DNA of 44,925 nt from Verrucomicrobium sp. BvORR034 (GCF_000739635.1 NZ_BATQ01000149.1:1-44925), one strand, 5' to 3'. Positions 33,268 through 42,275 are shown, counted from the first letter of the stretch. Numbers and translations are program-made. The notes: a model not told the origin generated them from the sequence alone.

Positions 33268-35136
33268 CTACTGAGACATCGCAGGCGCTCCGCTTGCTGG
33301 ATGAAATGTCGAACCCGAATCCACAGGTCTTGCCCATGGCGCACGCCAGTCACTCCCAGCCAGATTTGCCATGAGAACGCTCACGTCGTGTTCATGGCCG
33401 CAGCCATCGTCACAGGGTTGAGTCATACGACCCGTACCCGGGCGAAAGCGATTGTTTGCCTGAGGGAAGCCCCAGCGGGTCGGTTCACCCCGCGTGTCCG
33501 TGTGAATGAAAGCGGTCGCCGGGGACTTGAACGGATAGAGCCCCAGCCCGCCTTCGAAGGCCGCGGGGAAGCTGGAGCTGACCTCTGCCACCAGCTTGGT
33601 CAGCCACACCGTGTCCTTGGCATCTATCTTGCCGTCTTTGTTCAGGTCATCCAGACGCGCGTTTCGATCCTGGTCCACCAGAATGTCTGCGGCATCGCCG
33701 TAAAGGTGGCGGCTGTAGATGGTCGTGTTACCAAGGGCCTTATTGTAGGCCGGCGTGCGATAGCCGCTGGCCACGAAAATGCTTCCCTCCTTGATCCCGC
33801 GCTTTTCCAGCCCCTCCACCAGGGCCTCGAGTTTCAGGAGCAACCTCGATTCCAACAACACAAACTTGGGATAAGTGGAGATCTGTTTGCACATGAACTG
33901 CCTCAACTGGAAGTGGGGAGTGACCCAAGTGTCCTCCATGTCCTTCGTCACACGGAACAACCCCAAAGGCATGGCGTAGCGGAGATTGTTGTTGAGCGGT
34001 GTCTTCTGATATTGTCCGATCTGGTAGCCTTGCAGTTGTTCCTCACCCCGGTAGGGTACACAGACCAGTCCGTGCAGACACATCATTCCACCCGTGTCAC
34101 GGTTGGTAATCTGGAGACAATAAATGCCTGGGGTTTCAGGAACCACCCAGTTCCACACCAGCAGTTCGTTGCGCTTGGGCGTGGCGGCGCCCCCCTCCGC
34201 TTTCACTGCAAAGTTCCCCTTCCCACGGGGGGCCACCACTTTGATCTCGACCGTCTCGCCAGGCATGCAGAGGGTGGACATCAATGGATAGGGGTTGACC
34301 AGTCCGCGAAAAGCGATGCTGAAACCCGCTGGATGCAGCCCGGCTTTTTTCCGGATGGCCACGAGCTCCTCAGGCTTCCCAGACCACATATGATTGCAGT
34401 CTTCCACCTCCTCAACCGGGGCCAGGGGCTCATCCGCCATCTGGGTTCGAGGACTGCGCAGAGGCTCATGCTCCTCCCTGGGCATCATCGCCACCAGATC
34501 CTGTGAAACCGGCCCCCCAGGCAGGGTGCCGGACTTGCCGCCCTCCACGAGCAGTGGGGCGGGTGGAGGATCCGACCGCGTCACCACGGCAGGCGCAGGC
34601 TCAGGCAGGCCGGCCGCTCCAGGGTTCATGGCAACTACCACTTCATTTTCCGCCACCGGATCCGCCATGGGCTGGGGCATGGTCTCAGGGGATACCACCG
34701 GAGGCTTGACCTCGGCCGGTCCCGGAGCGGGCTGGACCTCGGCTGCCTCGGCAATCTCTGCCGCAGTCAGGGCGGGGAAGAGGATGGGCTCTATCACAGA
34801 TGCCGGGTGCGCCGCGGGATCATTCTCCGGCGTGGAGATCTTCACCGACTGCGGTTCGGGTGCGTTGGTCAAGGGATCCTTCAAAGACGCCGTCTGAGGC
34901 TTGGGCGGCAACACCTCGAGGACGGGCGTGCTCACCTTTGGAGGAGGGTTGTCCAGCTCCGCCATCATGCGGGAGAACTCGTCGTCCGCAGACTTGGCAG
35001 ACCTCCTGTCGTCATGCCGGGGGTTGTGGGGAGCGATGATGCCGGCCAATGCCAAAAGCAAAGCCAGGGTCGCCACCGCCGCCACTCCCATGCCGGCAAG
35101 CCTCCACCCCTGGTCCGCTGACCATTCCGTTTTCAT
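33268..35136 (-). CDS. Membrane-anchored M15-like peptidase with EF-hand loop
   Basis: 622 residues. One N-terminal transmembrane helix (residues ~10-32, LAGMGVAAVATLALLLALAG), a long Pro/Glu-rich linker (to ~240), a beta domain, then a C-terminal peptidase_M15/DUF882-type domain (about 395-560): FVLLESRLLLKLEALVEGL, VASGYRTPAYNKALG, S475-R-H477-LYGDAAD484 (the S-x-H-x-x-G-x-A-x-D zinc motif) and FIH545TD. These act as zinc carboxypeptidases on peptidoglycan peptides. Between the two zinc motifs lies DLNKDGKIDAKD (497-508), a consensus EF-hand/dockerin calcium loop. The C-terminal tail holds CDDGCGHEHD. The small acidic protein gene follows 19 nt after the stop. Confidence 0.82.
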   Translation of the reverse strand: MKTEWSADQGWRLAGMGVAAVATLALLLALAGIIAPHNPRHDDRRSAKSADDEFSRMMAELDNPPPKVSTPVLEVLPPKPQTASLKDPLTNAPEPQSVKISTPENDPAAHPASVIEPILFPALTAAEIAEAAEVQPAPGPAEVKPPVVSPETMPQPMADPVAENEVVVAMNPGAAGLPEPAPAVVTRSDPPPAPLLVEGGKSGTLPGGPVSQDLVAMMPREEHEPLRSPRTQMADEPLAPVEEVEDCNHMWSGKPEELVAIRKKAGLHPAGFSIAFRGLVNPYPLMSTLCMPGETVEIKVVAPRGKGNFAVKAEGGAATPKRNELLVWNWVVPETPGIYCLQITNRDTGGMMCLHGLVCVPYRGEEQLQGYQIGQYQKTPLNNNLRYAMPLGLFRVTKDMEDTWVTPHFQLRQFMCKQISTYPKFVLLESRLLLKLEALVEGLEKRGIKEGSIFVASGYRTPAYNKALGNTTIYSRHLYGDAADILVDQDRNARLDDLNKDGKIDAKDTVWLTKLVAEVSSSFPAAFEGGLGLYPFKSPATAFIHTDTRGEPTRWGFPQANNRFRPGTGRMTQPCDDGCGHEHDVSVLMANLAGSDWRAPWARPVDSGSTFHPASGAPAMSQ

Positions 35137-35334
35137 AACGCTCTCCTAAAACTCACGATTCGTGCCAGCTGGTCCCGCAATACTTTCCCCCTTGCTCTGA
35201 ACCACTTGCGACACTGCCGCACCAACTCCCAAGGCTTAGACAGGCGATGTGCAACCTTCGTTGTTGCAAGTTGCACGAACTATTTCCACGCACAGGTTTA
35301 TCATTTCCTGATTCTCAATTAGAATCGCGTTTTT

Positions 35335-36573
35335 ATGGACTGGACCATTGCCCAACAACTCATGGTTTCCCTCGGTTTGGGCATGCTCATCGGCCTCCAG
35401 CGGGAGCGCAGTGACAGCGCCATTGGCGGAATTCGGACTTTCCCTCTCATCACGCTGCTGGGAACCATCTGCGGACTGCTGGCTCGTGACTACGGCGGTT
35501 GGATTGTGGTAGCGGGTTTCCTCTCGCTCAGCCTTCTACTCTTCATCCCCAACATCCCACGGGTGAAAAATGGCACCGCCAGCGGAATGACCACGGAGGT
35601 GGCGGTGCTGCTCCTCTACGCCCTGGGGGCCTATCTGGTAGTCGGCCCCATCCTGCTGGTTGTGGCCGTCGGTGGCGTCGTGGCCCTGCTCCTGCACTGG
35701 AAACAGGCGCTGCACCAGTTTGCCCGGACAATGGGCGACCAAGACATGCATGCCATCATGCGGTTTGTCCTCATCTCGATGGTGATCCTGCCCATTCTGC
35801 CCAACCAGTCCTTCGGGCCGTATGCCGTCCTCAACCCCTTTGAGATCTGGCTCATGGTGGTGCTCATCGTCGGCCTGGGTCTGGGAGGCTATGTCGCTTA
35901 CAAGATCCTGGGGGCACGAGGCGGAGTGCTTCTTTCCGGTATTCTCGGCGGGCTGATCTCCAGCACCGCCACCTCGGTCAGTTCCGCCCGCAGCGTGCGT
36001 GACGGCGCGCAATCCCCGGCTCTGGCCAGCCTCGTCATCATGATCGCTTCCACCATCGCCATGGTACGGGTGCTGGTGGAGGTGGGAGCCGTCGCCACCA
36101 CCAAGTTCCCCTCCCTGGCGGGCCCCTTGGGAGCCATGCTCGGTGCGATGATCGTCATCACCTTCGTGGCATGGCTTCTGACGCGGAAGGAGCAGGAGGC
36201 CAGGCTCCCAGAGCAGCACAACCCCGCGGAGTTGCGTCCTGCCTTTGTGTTCGCCCTCATCTATGCCTTTATCAAGCTGGCGGTGGCCGCTGCCAACGAT
36301 CACCTGGGGCACAGCGGTCTCTACATCGTCGGCGTGGTCTCCGGTCTTGCGGACATGGACGCCATCACGCTTTCCACAGCCAGAATGGTGGACTCCCAGA
36401 AGCTCGACCCGGCGACCGGCTGGCGGGTGATCCTCATCGCCTCCATGTCGAACCTGGCCTTCAAGGGCAGCATCGTGGCCTCCCTTGGTGGCATCAAGGT
36501 GTTCACCCATGTCGCTCTGTGGTTCGGGGCCAGCCTGCTTGCGGGAGGCGTCATCCTGCTGCTGTGGCCCTAG
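35335..36573 (+). CDS. MgtC/SapB-DUF4010 family membrane protein
   Basis: 412 residues with about 12 hydrophobic helices. The N-terminus (MVSLGLGMLIGLQRERSD, GIRTFPLITLLGT) is the MgtC/SapB signature, with the G-L-x-R-E motif. The C-terminal half (GILGGLISSTATSVSSARS, SGLADMDAITLSTARM) is a DUF4010 domain, which contains the conserved S-T-A-T and D-x-D-A-I segments. Inner-membrane protein; transport or ion-homeostasis roles have been proposed but the function is not settled. It lies 55 nt upstream of the first KtrB codons on the same strand, so it may form an operon with the K+ uptake genes. Confidence 0.9.
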   Translation: MDWTIAQQLMVSLGLGMLIGLQRERSDSAIGGIRTFPLITLLGTICGLLARDYGGWIVVAGFLSLSLLLFIPNIPRVKNGTASGMTTEVAVLLLYALGAYLVVGPILLVVAVGGVVALLLHWKQALHQFARTMGDQDMHAIMRFVLISMVILPILPNQSFGPYAVLNPFEIWLMVVLIVGLGLGGYVAYKILGARGGVLLSGILGGLISSTATSVSSARSVRDGAQSPALASLVIMIASTIAMVRVLVEVGAVATTKFPSLAGPLGAMLGAMIVITFVAWLLTRKEQEARLPEQHNPAELRPAFVFALIYAFIKLAVAAANDHLGHSGLYIVGVVSGLADMDAITLSTARMVDSQKLDPATGWRVILIASMSNLAFKGSIVASLGGIKVFTHVALWFGASLLAGGVILLLWP

Positions 36574-36628
36574 CAACCGCCAGAGGTTTGTTGACATTTC
36601 GATCCCTCTCACACTTTCCCACTTTCGC

Positions 36629-36795
36629 TTGTCCGCCCCAACTTCTCATAAGGACTCCTCGATCCCGAAGGCCCTGCCCCCGGCACGGCCCCTGCCACGG
36701 CTGTTTGCACTCGCTCTGGGTCTGGGGGCTCTGGCCCTTCTGGTGCTTCAGGTGGGTTTCGTCGGGGAAGTCACCCCCTTCTGCACGGAGCCACC
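36629..36795 (+). pseudogene. Out-of-frame N-terminal segment of the KtrB gene
   Basis: From a TTG at 36629, frame 2 reads MSAPTSHKDSSI, then PKALPPARPLPRLF and a hydrophobic helix (ALALGLGALALLVLQVGF) followed by VGEVTPF. After F at 36779-36781 frame 2 turns into cysteine/proline-rich nonsense, whereas frame 1 from 36781 reads LHGAT and joins the KtrB body (VLLSFLFALEQ). One base is therefore missing near 36778-36783. The likeliest reading is that this is the first transmembrane helix of KtrB, separated by a 1-nt deletion or sequence error. Confidence 0.6.
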
Positions 36796-38406
36796 GTGCT
36801 GCTCTCCTTTCTGTTTGCCCTGGAGCAGACCCTCACCTGGCTATCCCGCCGCCACCTGCAGGCCTGGGCACCACGCGAAACCCTGCTGCTAGCGGTGGCT
36901 CTCACCGTGTTTGGGAGCACCGTCGTCCTGGCGCTGGCTGCCTGGATGGGCGGGAAGGACGCCCGGCTCTCCCTGCTCGCACATACAGCCGTGCAGTCCG
37001 TCATCCTCGCGGTGCTCTCGCTCCGTGGTCTCCGCCATCAGGCCAGGCTCACAGCGATCACGCTGCGCCCCGGGTGGCTGTTGATCGGTAGTTTCCTCTT
37101 TCTCATCGTCGCCGGCACCGTCCTGCTCAAGCTGCCCCGGGCCGTGGTCCCTGGGGAGCACCTCACCTGGCTCAACGCCCTCTTCATGAGCACCAGTGCC
37201 GTGTGCGTGACCGGCCTTACCGTGGAGAACCCAGCCACCTTCTTCACCCCCACCGGACAGGTCATCCTGCTGGGACTCATGCAGATTGGCGGCCTGGGCA
37301 TCATGACGCTCACCTTCTTCATGGCGGCCATCGTGTTTCAAGGCATCTCCCTGCACGATCACCTGCTGCTGGGAGAGATGATTGCAGAGAAGCGCCTCGC
37401 TCATGTGGGTGAAACGCTGAAATTCATCGTCCTCTTTACCGTGGTCTGCGAAGCCGCCGGTGCTCTGGCCCTCTTCCTGGTTCTGCCATCAGAGGCGGCT
37501 GTGGGAGCCAGGATCTACCATGCGGTGTACCACTCGGTCTCCGCCTTCTGCAACGCGGGCATGTCCACCCTGCCCAACAATCTGGCTGAAGGCGTCCTTC
37601 GTCACGACATCCTCCTGCAACTCGTTATCTGCGCCCTGGTTGCCTTGGGCGGTATCGGCTCGCTCACGGCCTTCGACACGCTCCGCTTCGTGCGATCAAG
37701 AGTGGCCTGTGCTCTCAATCCCACCCTGCCACGCCCCCGGTTGCGTGTACACACACGCATCGTGCTGCTCACCACTGCCATTCTCATTGTGGGCGGTGCG
37801 TTGGCCGTCTATGTCAGCGAGTTCCTCCTTCACTCCGGCCAGAGCAATGGCGGCGCAGGCATCACCTCCTTCTTCCATTCCATCACTGCCCGTAGCGGTG
37901 GCTTCAACACTGTGGACATGGCAAAGATCGGTCCGGTCACCATTCACGTGCTCGTCTTTCTCATGTTCGTCGGCGGATCTCCCGGCAGCACGGCAGGCGG
38001 CGTACGCACCACCGTGTTCGCCGTGGCCGCGCTCCATCTCTGGAACCAGATTCGCGGCATCTCCCAGATAGTGGTCTTCCGCCGGCGTCTGCCAGACGGC
38101 ATCGGTGCCCGGGCTCTCGGTGTGATTGTATTTTCATCGATCTGGCTCTTCGTCAACTTTGCGGTGTTGCGCCAGTTGCAGCCGGATGTGACCGACACCG
38201 CGCTGGTGTTTGAACTCGTCAGCGCCTTTGCCACCGTGGGGCTGAGCTTGAACCTCACCCCAGAACTCACAGAGGCCGCCAAGGGGCTCATCATCCTGAA
38301 CATGTTTGTCGGCCGTATCGGACTCCTCACGCTCATCACCACCTTCATGCCGCGGGCGCGCAAGCCTCTCCATTCTCACCCCCAGGAGGACATCCTCCTC
38401 GCCTGA
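36796..38406 (+). CDS. ktrB: TrkH/KtrB family potassium uptake channel subunit
   Basis: 536 residues from a GTG at 36796; the natural protein probably starts upstream (see 36629-36795). The four pore-loop repeats carry the K+ filter glycines: SAVCVTGLTV, SAFCNAGMS, ARSGGFNTV and FATVGLSL. The loop GGSPGSTAGGVRT is also typical. It forms the membrane pore of a K+ (or Na+-coupled K+) uptake system and works with the RCK protein encoded 20 nt downstream. If translation really begins at 36796 it would lack the first helix. Together with the MgtC/DUF4010 gene this is a small ion-transport operon. Confidence 0.88.
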   Translation: MLLSFLFALEQTLTWLSRRHLQAWAPRETLLLAVALTVFGSTVVLALAAWMGGKDARLSLLAHTAVQSVILAVLSLRGLRHQARLTAITLRPGWLLIGSFLFLIVAGTVLLKLPRAVVPGEHLTWLNALFMSTSAVCVTGLTVENPATFFTPTGQVILLGLMQIGGLGIMTLTFFMAAIVFQGISLHDHLLLGEMIAEKRLAHVGETLKFIVLFTVVCEAAGALALFLVLPSEAAVGARIYHAVYHSVSAFCNAGMSTLPNNLAEGVLRHDILLQLVICALVALGGIGSLTAFDTLRFVRSRVACALNPTLPRPRLRVHTRIVLLTTAILIVGGALAVYVSEFLLHSGQSNGGAGITSFFHSITARSGGFNTVDMAKIGPVTIHVLVFLMFVGGSPGSTAGGVRTTVFAVAALHLWNQIRGISQIVVFRRRLPDGIGARALGVIVFSSIWLFVNFAVLRQLQPDVTDTALVFELVSAFATVGLSLNLTPELTEAAKGLIILNMFVGRIGLLTLITTFMPRARKPLHSHPQEDILLA

Positions 38407-38426
38407 CCTTTCAACCCTTCCCCACC

Positions 38427-39110
38427 ATGCGTTTCTGCATCATCGGCCTTGGCAGCTTTGGCACCCACCTCGCCCGTCAGCTCGTGCGCGACGGGCATGA
38501 GGTCATCGGCGTGGACATCAATCCGGAACACACCGACGACATGAAAGACGAGATTGAGTTCCTCGTCACCGCGGACTGCTCGGACATCGAGGTCTTCGAG
38601 GAAATACCCGTGGCGGAGTGCGACGCCGTCATCGTCGCCATTGGCGAGGACTTCGAGGCCGCTCTGTCTGTGGCGGCGAATGTCCAGCAGCTGGGAGCCA
38701 AGCGCATCATCAGCCGCATCATCAATCCCCTCCACGCCCGGTTGCTCAAGCTCCTGAAGATCGAGGAACTCCTCATCCCCGAGTCCATGGCCGCCGCATG
38801 GCTGGCGAGATCCCTCCGCATGCCCGATGTGCTGAACACCTTCCCCATTGGCCAGGGGTATGAGATCGCCGAAATCAATGTGCCCAAGGCTCTGGTGGGC
38901 AAGAGCCTGGCTGACGCCGATCTCCGCGGTCGCTTTGAGCTGAACGTGGTGACCATATTGAAACGCAAGATCGCCAGTTCCTGCACCTCCATCACCCCTC
39001 AAATCGATACCGTGTACGGCATCCCGGAGCCGGACCGCGTGTTTGAAGCCTCCGACATCCTGGTAGTCTTTGGCCGGGAGCAGAATGTGAAGAAGCTGCT
39101 GGATTCGTAG
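38427..39110 (+). CDS. ktrA: KtrA/TrkA-type RCK regulator of K+ uptake
   Basis: 227 residues. N-terminal TrkA-N (RCK) Rossmann domain beginning MRFCIIGLGSFGTHLARQL, with the GxGxFG dinucleotide/ATP-binding loop and the acidic end of strand 2 (GVDINPEH). The C-terminal ~75 residues (from about EIAEINVPKALVGKSLADADL) form an RCK-C domain. It sits on the cytoplasmic face as a ring gating KtrB in response to ATP/ADP or NAD(H). The 20-nt gap to ktrB indicates one transcript. A weak hairpin follows at 39138-39162. Confidence 0.93.
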   Translation: MRFCIIGLGSFGTHLARQLVRDGHEVIGVDINPEHTDDMKDEIEFLVTADCSDIEVFEEIPVAECDAVIVAIGEDFEAALSVAANVQQLGAKRIISRIINPLHARLLKLLKIEELLIPESMAAAWLARSLRMPDVLNTFPIGQGYEIAEINVPKALVGKSLADADLRGRFELNVVTILKRKIASSCTSITPQIDTVYGIPEPDRVFEASDILVVFGREQNVKKLLDS

Positions 39111-39137
39111 TGTTTCTCACCCGGCCCGGACTCAGGG

Positions 39138-39162
39138 CATGTGGATTTCAGATAGCCACATG
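39138..39162. repeat. Hairpin downstream of ktrA
   Basis: CATGTGG (39138-39144) pairs with CCACATG (39156-39162) around an 11-base loop, about 30 nt after the ktrA stop. No T-tract follows, so it is at most a weak terminator or RNA-stability hairpin. Confidence 0.35.
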
Positions 39163-39311
39163 TGGGGCAGACTGAGCATTGTCACGAAAGTTCCCCGGAC
39201 GGCCTGAGTTTCAAGGGCATGCATTTTCTTGCTTGGGCAGAACAGTCCCCGATACCGCCCTGGCCGTGGAAGCCCGCGTACGGAAAAGCAGCCCATTGAT
39301 CCCCTTTTGTC

Positions 39312-40814
39312 ATGATCCGCCCCTTCACCACCGCCACCCTGGCACTCGCCTGCGCGGCTTCGGTTGTTTCAGCCAACCCCGCCGCCGCCCGTCCCAACGT
39401 CCTCCTGCTGTGCGTGGACGACCTCAAGCCCGTGCTCGGTTGCTATGGGGACGCGCTGGCCAGAACGCCAAACCTCGACCGGCTCGCCAGCCGGGGCCTG
39501 CGGTTTGACCTGGCCTACTGCAACCAGGCGGTCTGCTCGCCGTCGCGGAACAATCTCATGCTGGGCTCCCGCTCCACCTCCCTTGGCATCTACGGCTTGA
39601 AGGAGAACTTCCGCGAAGCCGTGCCCGATGCCGTCACGCTGACGCAATATTTCATGAACCACGGCTGGCGGGCCGAGGGGGTGGGCAAGATCCTTCACAA
39701 GGGTCACGGCAATCATGATGATCCGGCCTCGTGGAGCGTGCCATTCCAGCCAGACAGCGTGGTGGAGTACCGCGACACGAGCAGCCCCACCGCCGGGCAG
39801 CTCACCCGTGAGGAGGCTTACTTCGGCAACCAGCAGCTGGGCAAGATCGGCAGCCTCCCCCGCGGCCAGGCATGGGAGGCCCTGGACGTGCCCGACAACG
39901 CCTATGCCGACGGTCGTATTGCGGAGGAGGGAGTGAAACGGCTCCAGGATTCACGGCAGCGGCCAGAGACTCCGTTTTTCCTCGCACTCGGTTTTGTGAA
40001 ACCTCACCTGCCCTTCACCGCGCCGAAGAAGTACTGGGACTTCTACGACCGTTCCAAGTTTGTCCTGCCCACCCTGCGCAACGCCCCCGAAGGAGCCCCG
40101 GGCTACGCGGGCAAAACTTTGGGGGAACTCAACAACTACGATCCCATCCCACAGCGTCCGCCGCTCAGCGAGGAGATTCGCCGACAGATCCTGCATGGCT
40201 ACTATGCCAGCATGAGCTACATGGACGCGCAGATCGGCAAAGTTCTGAATGAGCTGGACCGGCTCAAGCTGGCAGACAACACGATCATCGTCCTCTGGGG
40301 AGACCACGGCTGGCACCTGGGTGACCATGGCATGTGGACCAAGCACACCAGCTACGAACAGGCCAATCATATCCCGTTGCTGATGGTCGCGCCAGGCGTG
40401 ACGAAACCCGGCACTCACACCCGACAACTTGCGGAAACGGTGGATATCTACCCCACGCTGGTGGAGTTGGCTGAGCTGCCTATGCCTGTAGTCCCCCAAC
40501 CCATGGATGGGGTGAGTCTGGTGCCCGTGCTGAAGGATCCAGAGAAACGTGTGCGGGATCACGCCTACCATGCTTTTCCTCGGCAGCGCGATGGGAAGCA
40601 GGTAATTGGCCGCGCCATCCGGACAGAGCGCTACCGGCTCGTAGAGTGGAAAGTCCCCGGTGAGGCGGCCGATACGGCGGATCTTGAGTTGTATGACTAT
40701 CAGGCCGATCCCGCCGAGTCACGGAATTTGGCGAAGGAGAAGGTCGAGGTTGTGGCGGAGCTACGGAAGATCTTGGGTCGCCATCCAGAAGCGAAGCCCA
40801 AGCCAGGGGCGTGA
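39312..40814 (+). CDS. Exported sulfatase, iduronate-2-sulfatase-like
   Basis: 500 residues. Signal peptide (TTATLALACAASVVSA) then the sulfatase core: RPNVLLLCVDDLKPVLGCYG with the metal-binding DD (residues 36-37), and the C75-S-P-S-R79 motif in which cysteine is converted to formylglycine. Later metal/substrate residues appear in FFLALGFVKPHLPF and IIVLWGDHGWHLGDHG. The layout (KPHLPF, DHGW-x-LG) is that of the iduronate-2-sulfatase/choline-sulfatase side of the family. It removes sulfate from sulfated polysaccharides in the periplasm, a common trait of Verrucomicrobiota. A sulfatase-modifying enzyme is not in the window. Starts at the ATG at 39312. Confidence 0.93.
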   Translation: MIRPFTTATLALACAASVVSANPAAARPNVLLLCVDDLKPVLGCYGDALARTPNLDRLASRGLRFDLAYCNQAVCSPSRNNLMLGSRSTSLGIYGLKENFREAVPDAVTLTQYFMNHGWRAEGVGKILHKGHGNHDDPASWSVPFQPDSVVEYRDTSSPTAGQLTREEAYFGNQQLGKIGSLPRGQAWEALDVPDNAYADGRIAEEGVKRLQDSRQRPETPFFLALGFVKPHLPFTAPKKYWDFYDRSKFVLPTLRNAPEGAPGYAGKTLGELNNYDPIPQRPPLSEEIRRQILHGYYASMSYMDAQIGKVLNELDRLKLADNTIIVLWGDHGWHLGDHGMWTKHTSYEQANHIPLLMVAPGVTKPGTHTRQLAETVDIYPTLVELAELPMPVVPQPMDGVSLVPVLKDPEKRVRDHAYHAFPRQRDGKQVIGRAIRTERYRLVEWKVPGEAADTADLELYDYQADPAESRNLAKEKVEVVAELRKILGRHPEAKPKPGA

Positions 40815-40905
40815 GGGATTAGAGATGCGATAGTTCCCAGATCCGCTCGCTCCCCAATTGTCTCTTGATCCCCTTTCCGCTTCGCATTGCCACCCAGTCA
40901 ATCAG

Positions 40906-41009
40906 TCGTAGCTGCGTTTGTAAAAACGTGGTCAGGCCTCTGCTCCCCCAGGGCTTTCTTTCCACCCACAGACCGCGCCACTCTCCGCACTCTCACGAGT
41001 GCAGCTACG
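40906..41009. repeat. BIME-like element, copy C
   Basis: 104 bp. Left end TCGTAGCTG (40906-40914), hairpin CGTTT-GTAA-AAACG (40915-40928); right minus-strand hairpin CACTC-GTGA-GAGTG (40988-41001) and end CAGCTACG. Against copies A/B the left stem has changed on both sides of two base pairs (G-C to C-G, C-G to T-A), and the loop changes from GTGA to GTAA. The middle is unrelated in sequence. Confidence 0.75.
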
Positions 41010-41043
41010 CACTCATCCCCTCGCGCACAGCCACCCCGGTCAA

Positions 41044-41145
41044 TCGTGGCTGCGTTTGTAAAAACGTGGTCAGACCTCTGCTCCCCCAGGGCTTTCTTTC
41101 CACCCACAGACCGCCACCCTCCGCACTCTCACGAGTGCAGCTACG
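41044..41145. repeat. BIME-like element, copy D
   Basis: 102 bp, direct copy of the element at 40906 with a 138-bp period. Left end TCGTGGCTG, hairpin CGTTT-GTAA-AAACG (41053-41066); right minus-strand hairpin CACTC-GTGA-GAGTG (41124-41137), end CAGCTACG. The interior is nearly identical to copy C. Confidence 0.75.
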
Positions 41146-41222
41146 CATTCATTATCTGACGCCCCCACCCCCAACTGAAAACTTGAAACTCACCCCTCCT
41201 CCCCTACGCTGGCGGAGTCGCC

Positions 41223-42266
41223 ATGATCCAGGTCTCCAACGTTCACGTCCGCACCAATACCGCCCTCCCTTCCCCGCAGGAGCTCTGCACTGAGATTCCC
41301 CGCAGCGATGTGCATGCGGACTTTGTCGCAAAATCCCGCCAGCAGATCAGCCGCATTCTCTCCGGGGCAGACAAGCGTTTCCTGGTGATCGTGGGTCCGT
41401 GCAGCATCCATGACCTGAAGGCGGGACAGGCGTACGCTCAGAAGCTGGCCGCGCTGGCCGATCGCATCAAAGACCGCATCATGGTGGTGATGCGGGTGTA
41501 CTTTGAGAAGCCGCGCACCACCATCGGATGGAAGGGGCTCATCATGGACCCCCATCTGGACGGCACCCACGACATCCCCCAGGGGATGCGCCTCGCCCGC
41601 ACTTTCCTGCGCGAGGTCATCGCCCTGGGTCTGCCCACGGCCACGGAGATGCTGGACCCTATCACCCCCCAGTACATCGCGGACCTCACCTGCTGGAGCG
41701 CCATTGGAGCCCGCACCACGGAATCACAGACCCATCGCCAGATGGCCAGCGGACTCTCCATGCCGGTTGGCTTTAAGAACACCACCAGCGGCGGCGTGCT
41801 GCCTGCGATCAACGCCATCAAGGCAGCCCGCCAGCCTCAGACTTTTCTGGGTATCGACGAGAGCGGCCGCGCCAGTGTGGTGGCCACGGAAGGCAATCCC
41901 GACTGCCATGTCATCCTCCGTGGCGGCGAAGCAGGCCCCAACTACGATGCGGCGTCCGTGAGTGAAACTCTGGCCCTCCTCAGCAAAAACCACCTCCCGC
42001 CGGTGGTCATGATCGACGCCAGCCATGCGAACTGCTCGAAGGATTTCCGCCGCATGTCAGCCGTCTTCCACGACATCGTCCAGCAACGCCGCGCTGGCAC
42101 GCAAGGAGTGATTGGTGCCATGCTAGAGAGCAACCTCGTCGAAGGCGCGCAGGCCCTCCAGGAGTCACTCGACCAGCTCAGCTACGGTCAGTCCATCACC
42201 GACCCCTGCCTTGGCTGGGAGGAAACGGAGCGGATCCTGCTGGAAGCCGCCGAAGCCGAAATGTAG
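41223..42266 (+). CDS. aroF: 3-deoxy-7-phosphoheptulonate synthase (DAHP synthase, class I)
   Basis: 347 residues. Catalyses phosphoenolpyruvate + erythrose 4-phosphate to DAHP, the first step of the shikimate pathway, in the cytoplasm. The E. coli AroF/G/H-type order is complete: VIVGPCSIHD, MRVYFEKPRTTIGWKGL, DPHLDGTHDIPQGMRLAR, ATEMLDPITPQYIADL, GARTTESQTHRQMASGLS, PVGFKNTTSGG, HVILRGG, IDASHANCSKDFRRM, GAMLESNLVEG and SITDPCLGWEET. Metal ligands (Cys in GPCS, His in DASH, Glu in MLES, Asp in TDPC) are all present. Starts at the ATG at 41223 and appears monocistronic; which aromatic amino acid inhibits it cannot be told from the sequence. Confidence 0.96.
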   Translation: MIQVSNVHVRTNTALPSPQELCTEIPRSDVHADFVAKSRQQISRILSGADKRFLVIVGPCSIHDLKAGQAYAQKLAALADRIKDRIMVVMRVYFEKPRTTIGWKGLIMDPHLDGTHDIPQGMRLARTFLREVIALGLPTATEMLDPITPQYIADLTCWSAIGARTTESQTHRQMASGLSMPVGFKNTTSGGVLPAINAIKAARQPQTFLGIDESGRASVVATEGNPDCHVILRGGEAGPNYDAASVSETLALLSKNHLPPVVMIDASHANCSKDFRRMSAVFHDIVQQRRAGTQGVIGAMLESNLVEGAQALQESLDQLSYGQSITDPCLGWEETERILLEAAEAEM

Positions 42267-42275
42267 CGCCTCCGC

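Larger units (their letters stand above)
40815..41222. other. Intergenic region holding two tandem BIME-like elements
   Basis: No gene is visible between the sulfatase and DAHP synthase genes. Most of it is the two repeat elements listed separately; the ~75 bases before 41223 should hold the DAHP synthase promoter, but no clear -35/-10 pair was recognised. Confidence 0.65.

Noticed and set aside
36770-36790. Programmed -1 frameshift in ktrB
   Set aside because: The frames would need a -1 shift, but the site (ACC CCC TTC TG) is not a standard X-XXY-YYZ slippery heptamer and no strong stimulatory hairpin was seen.
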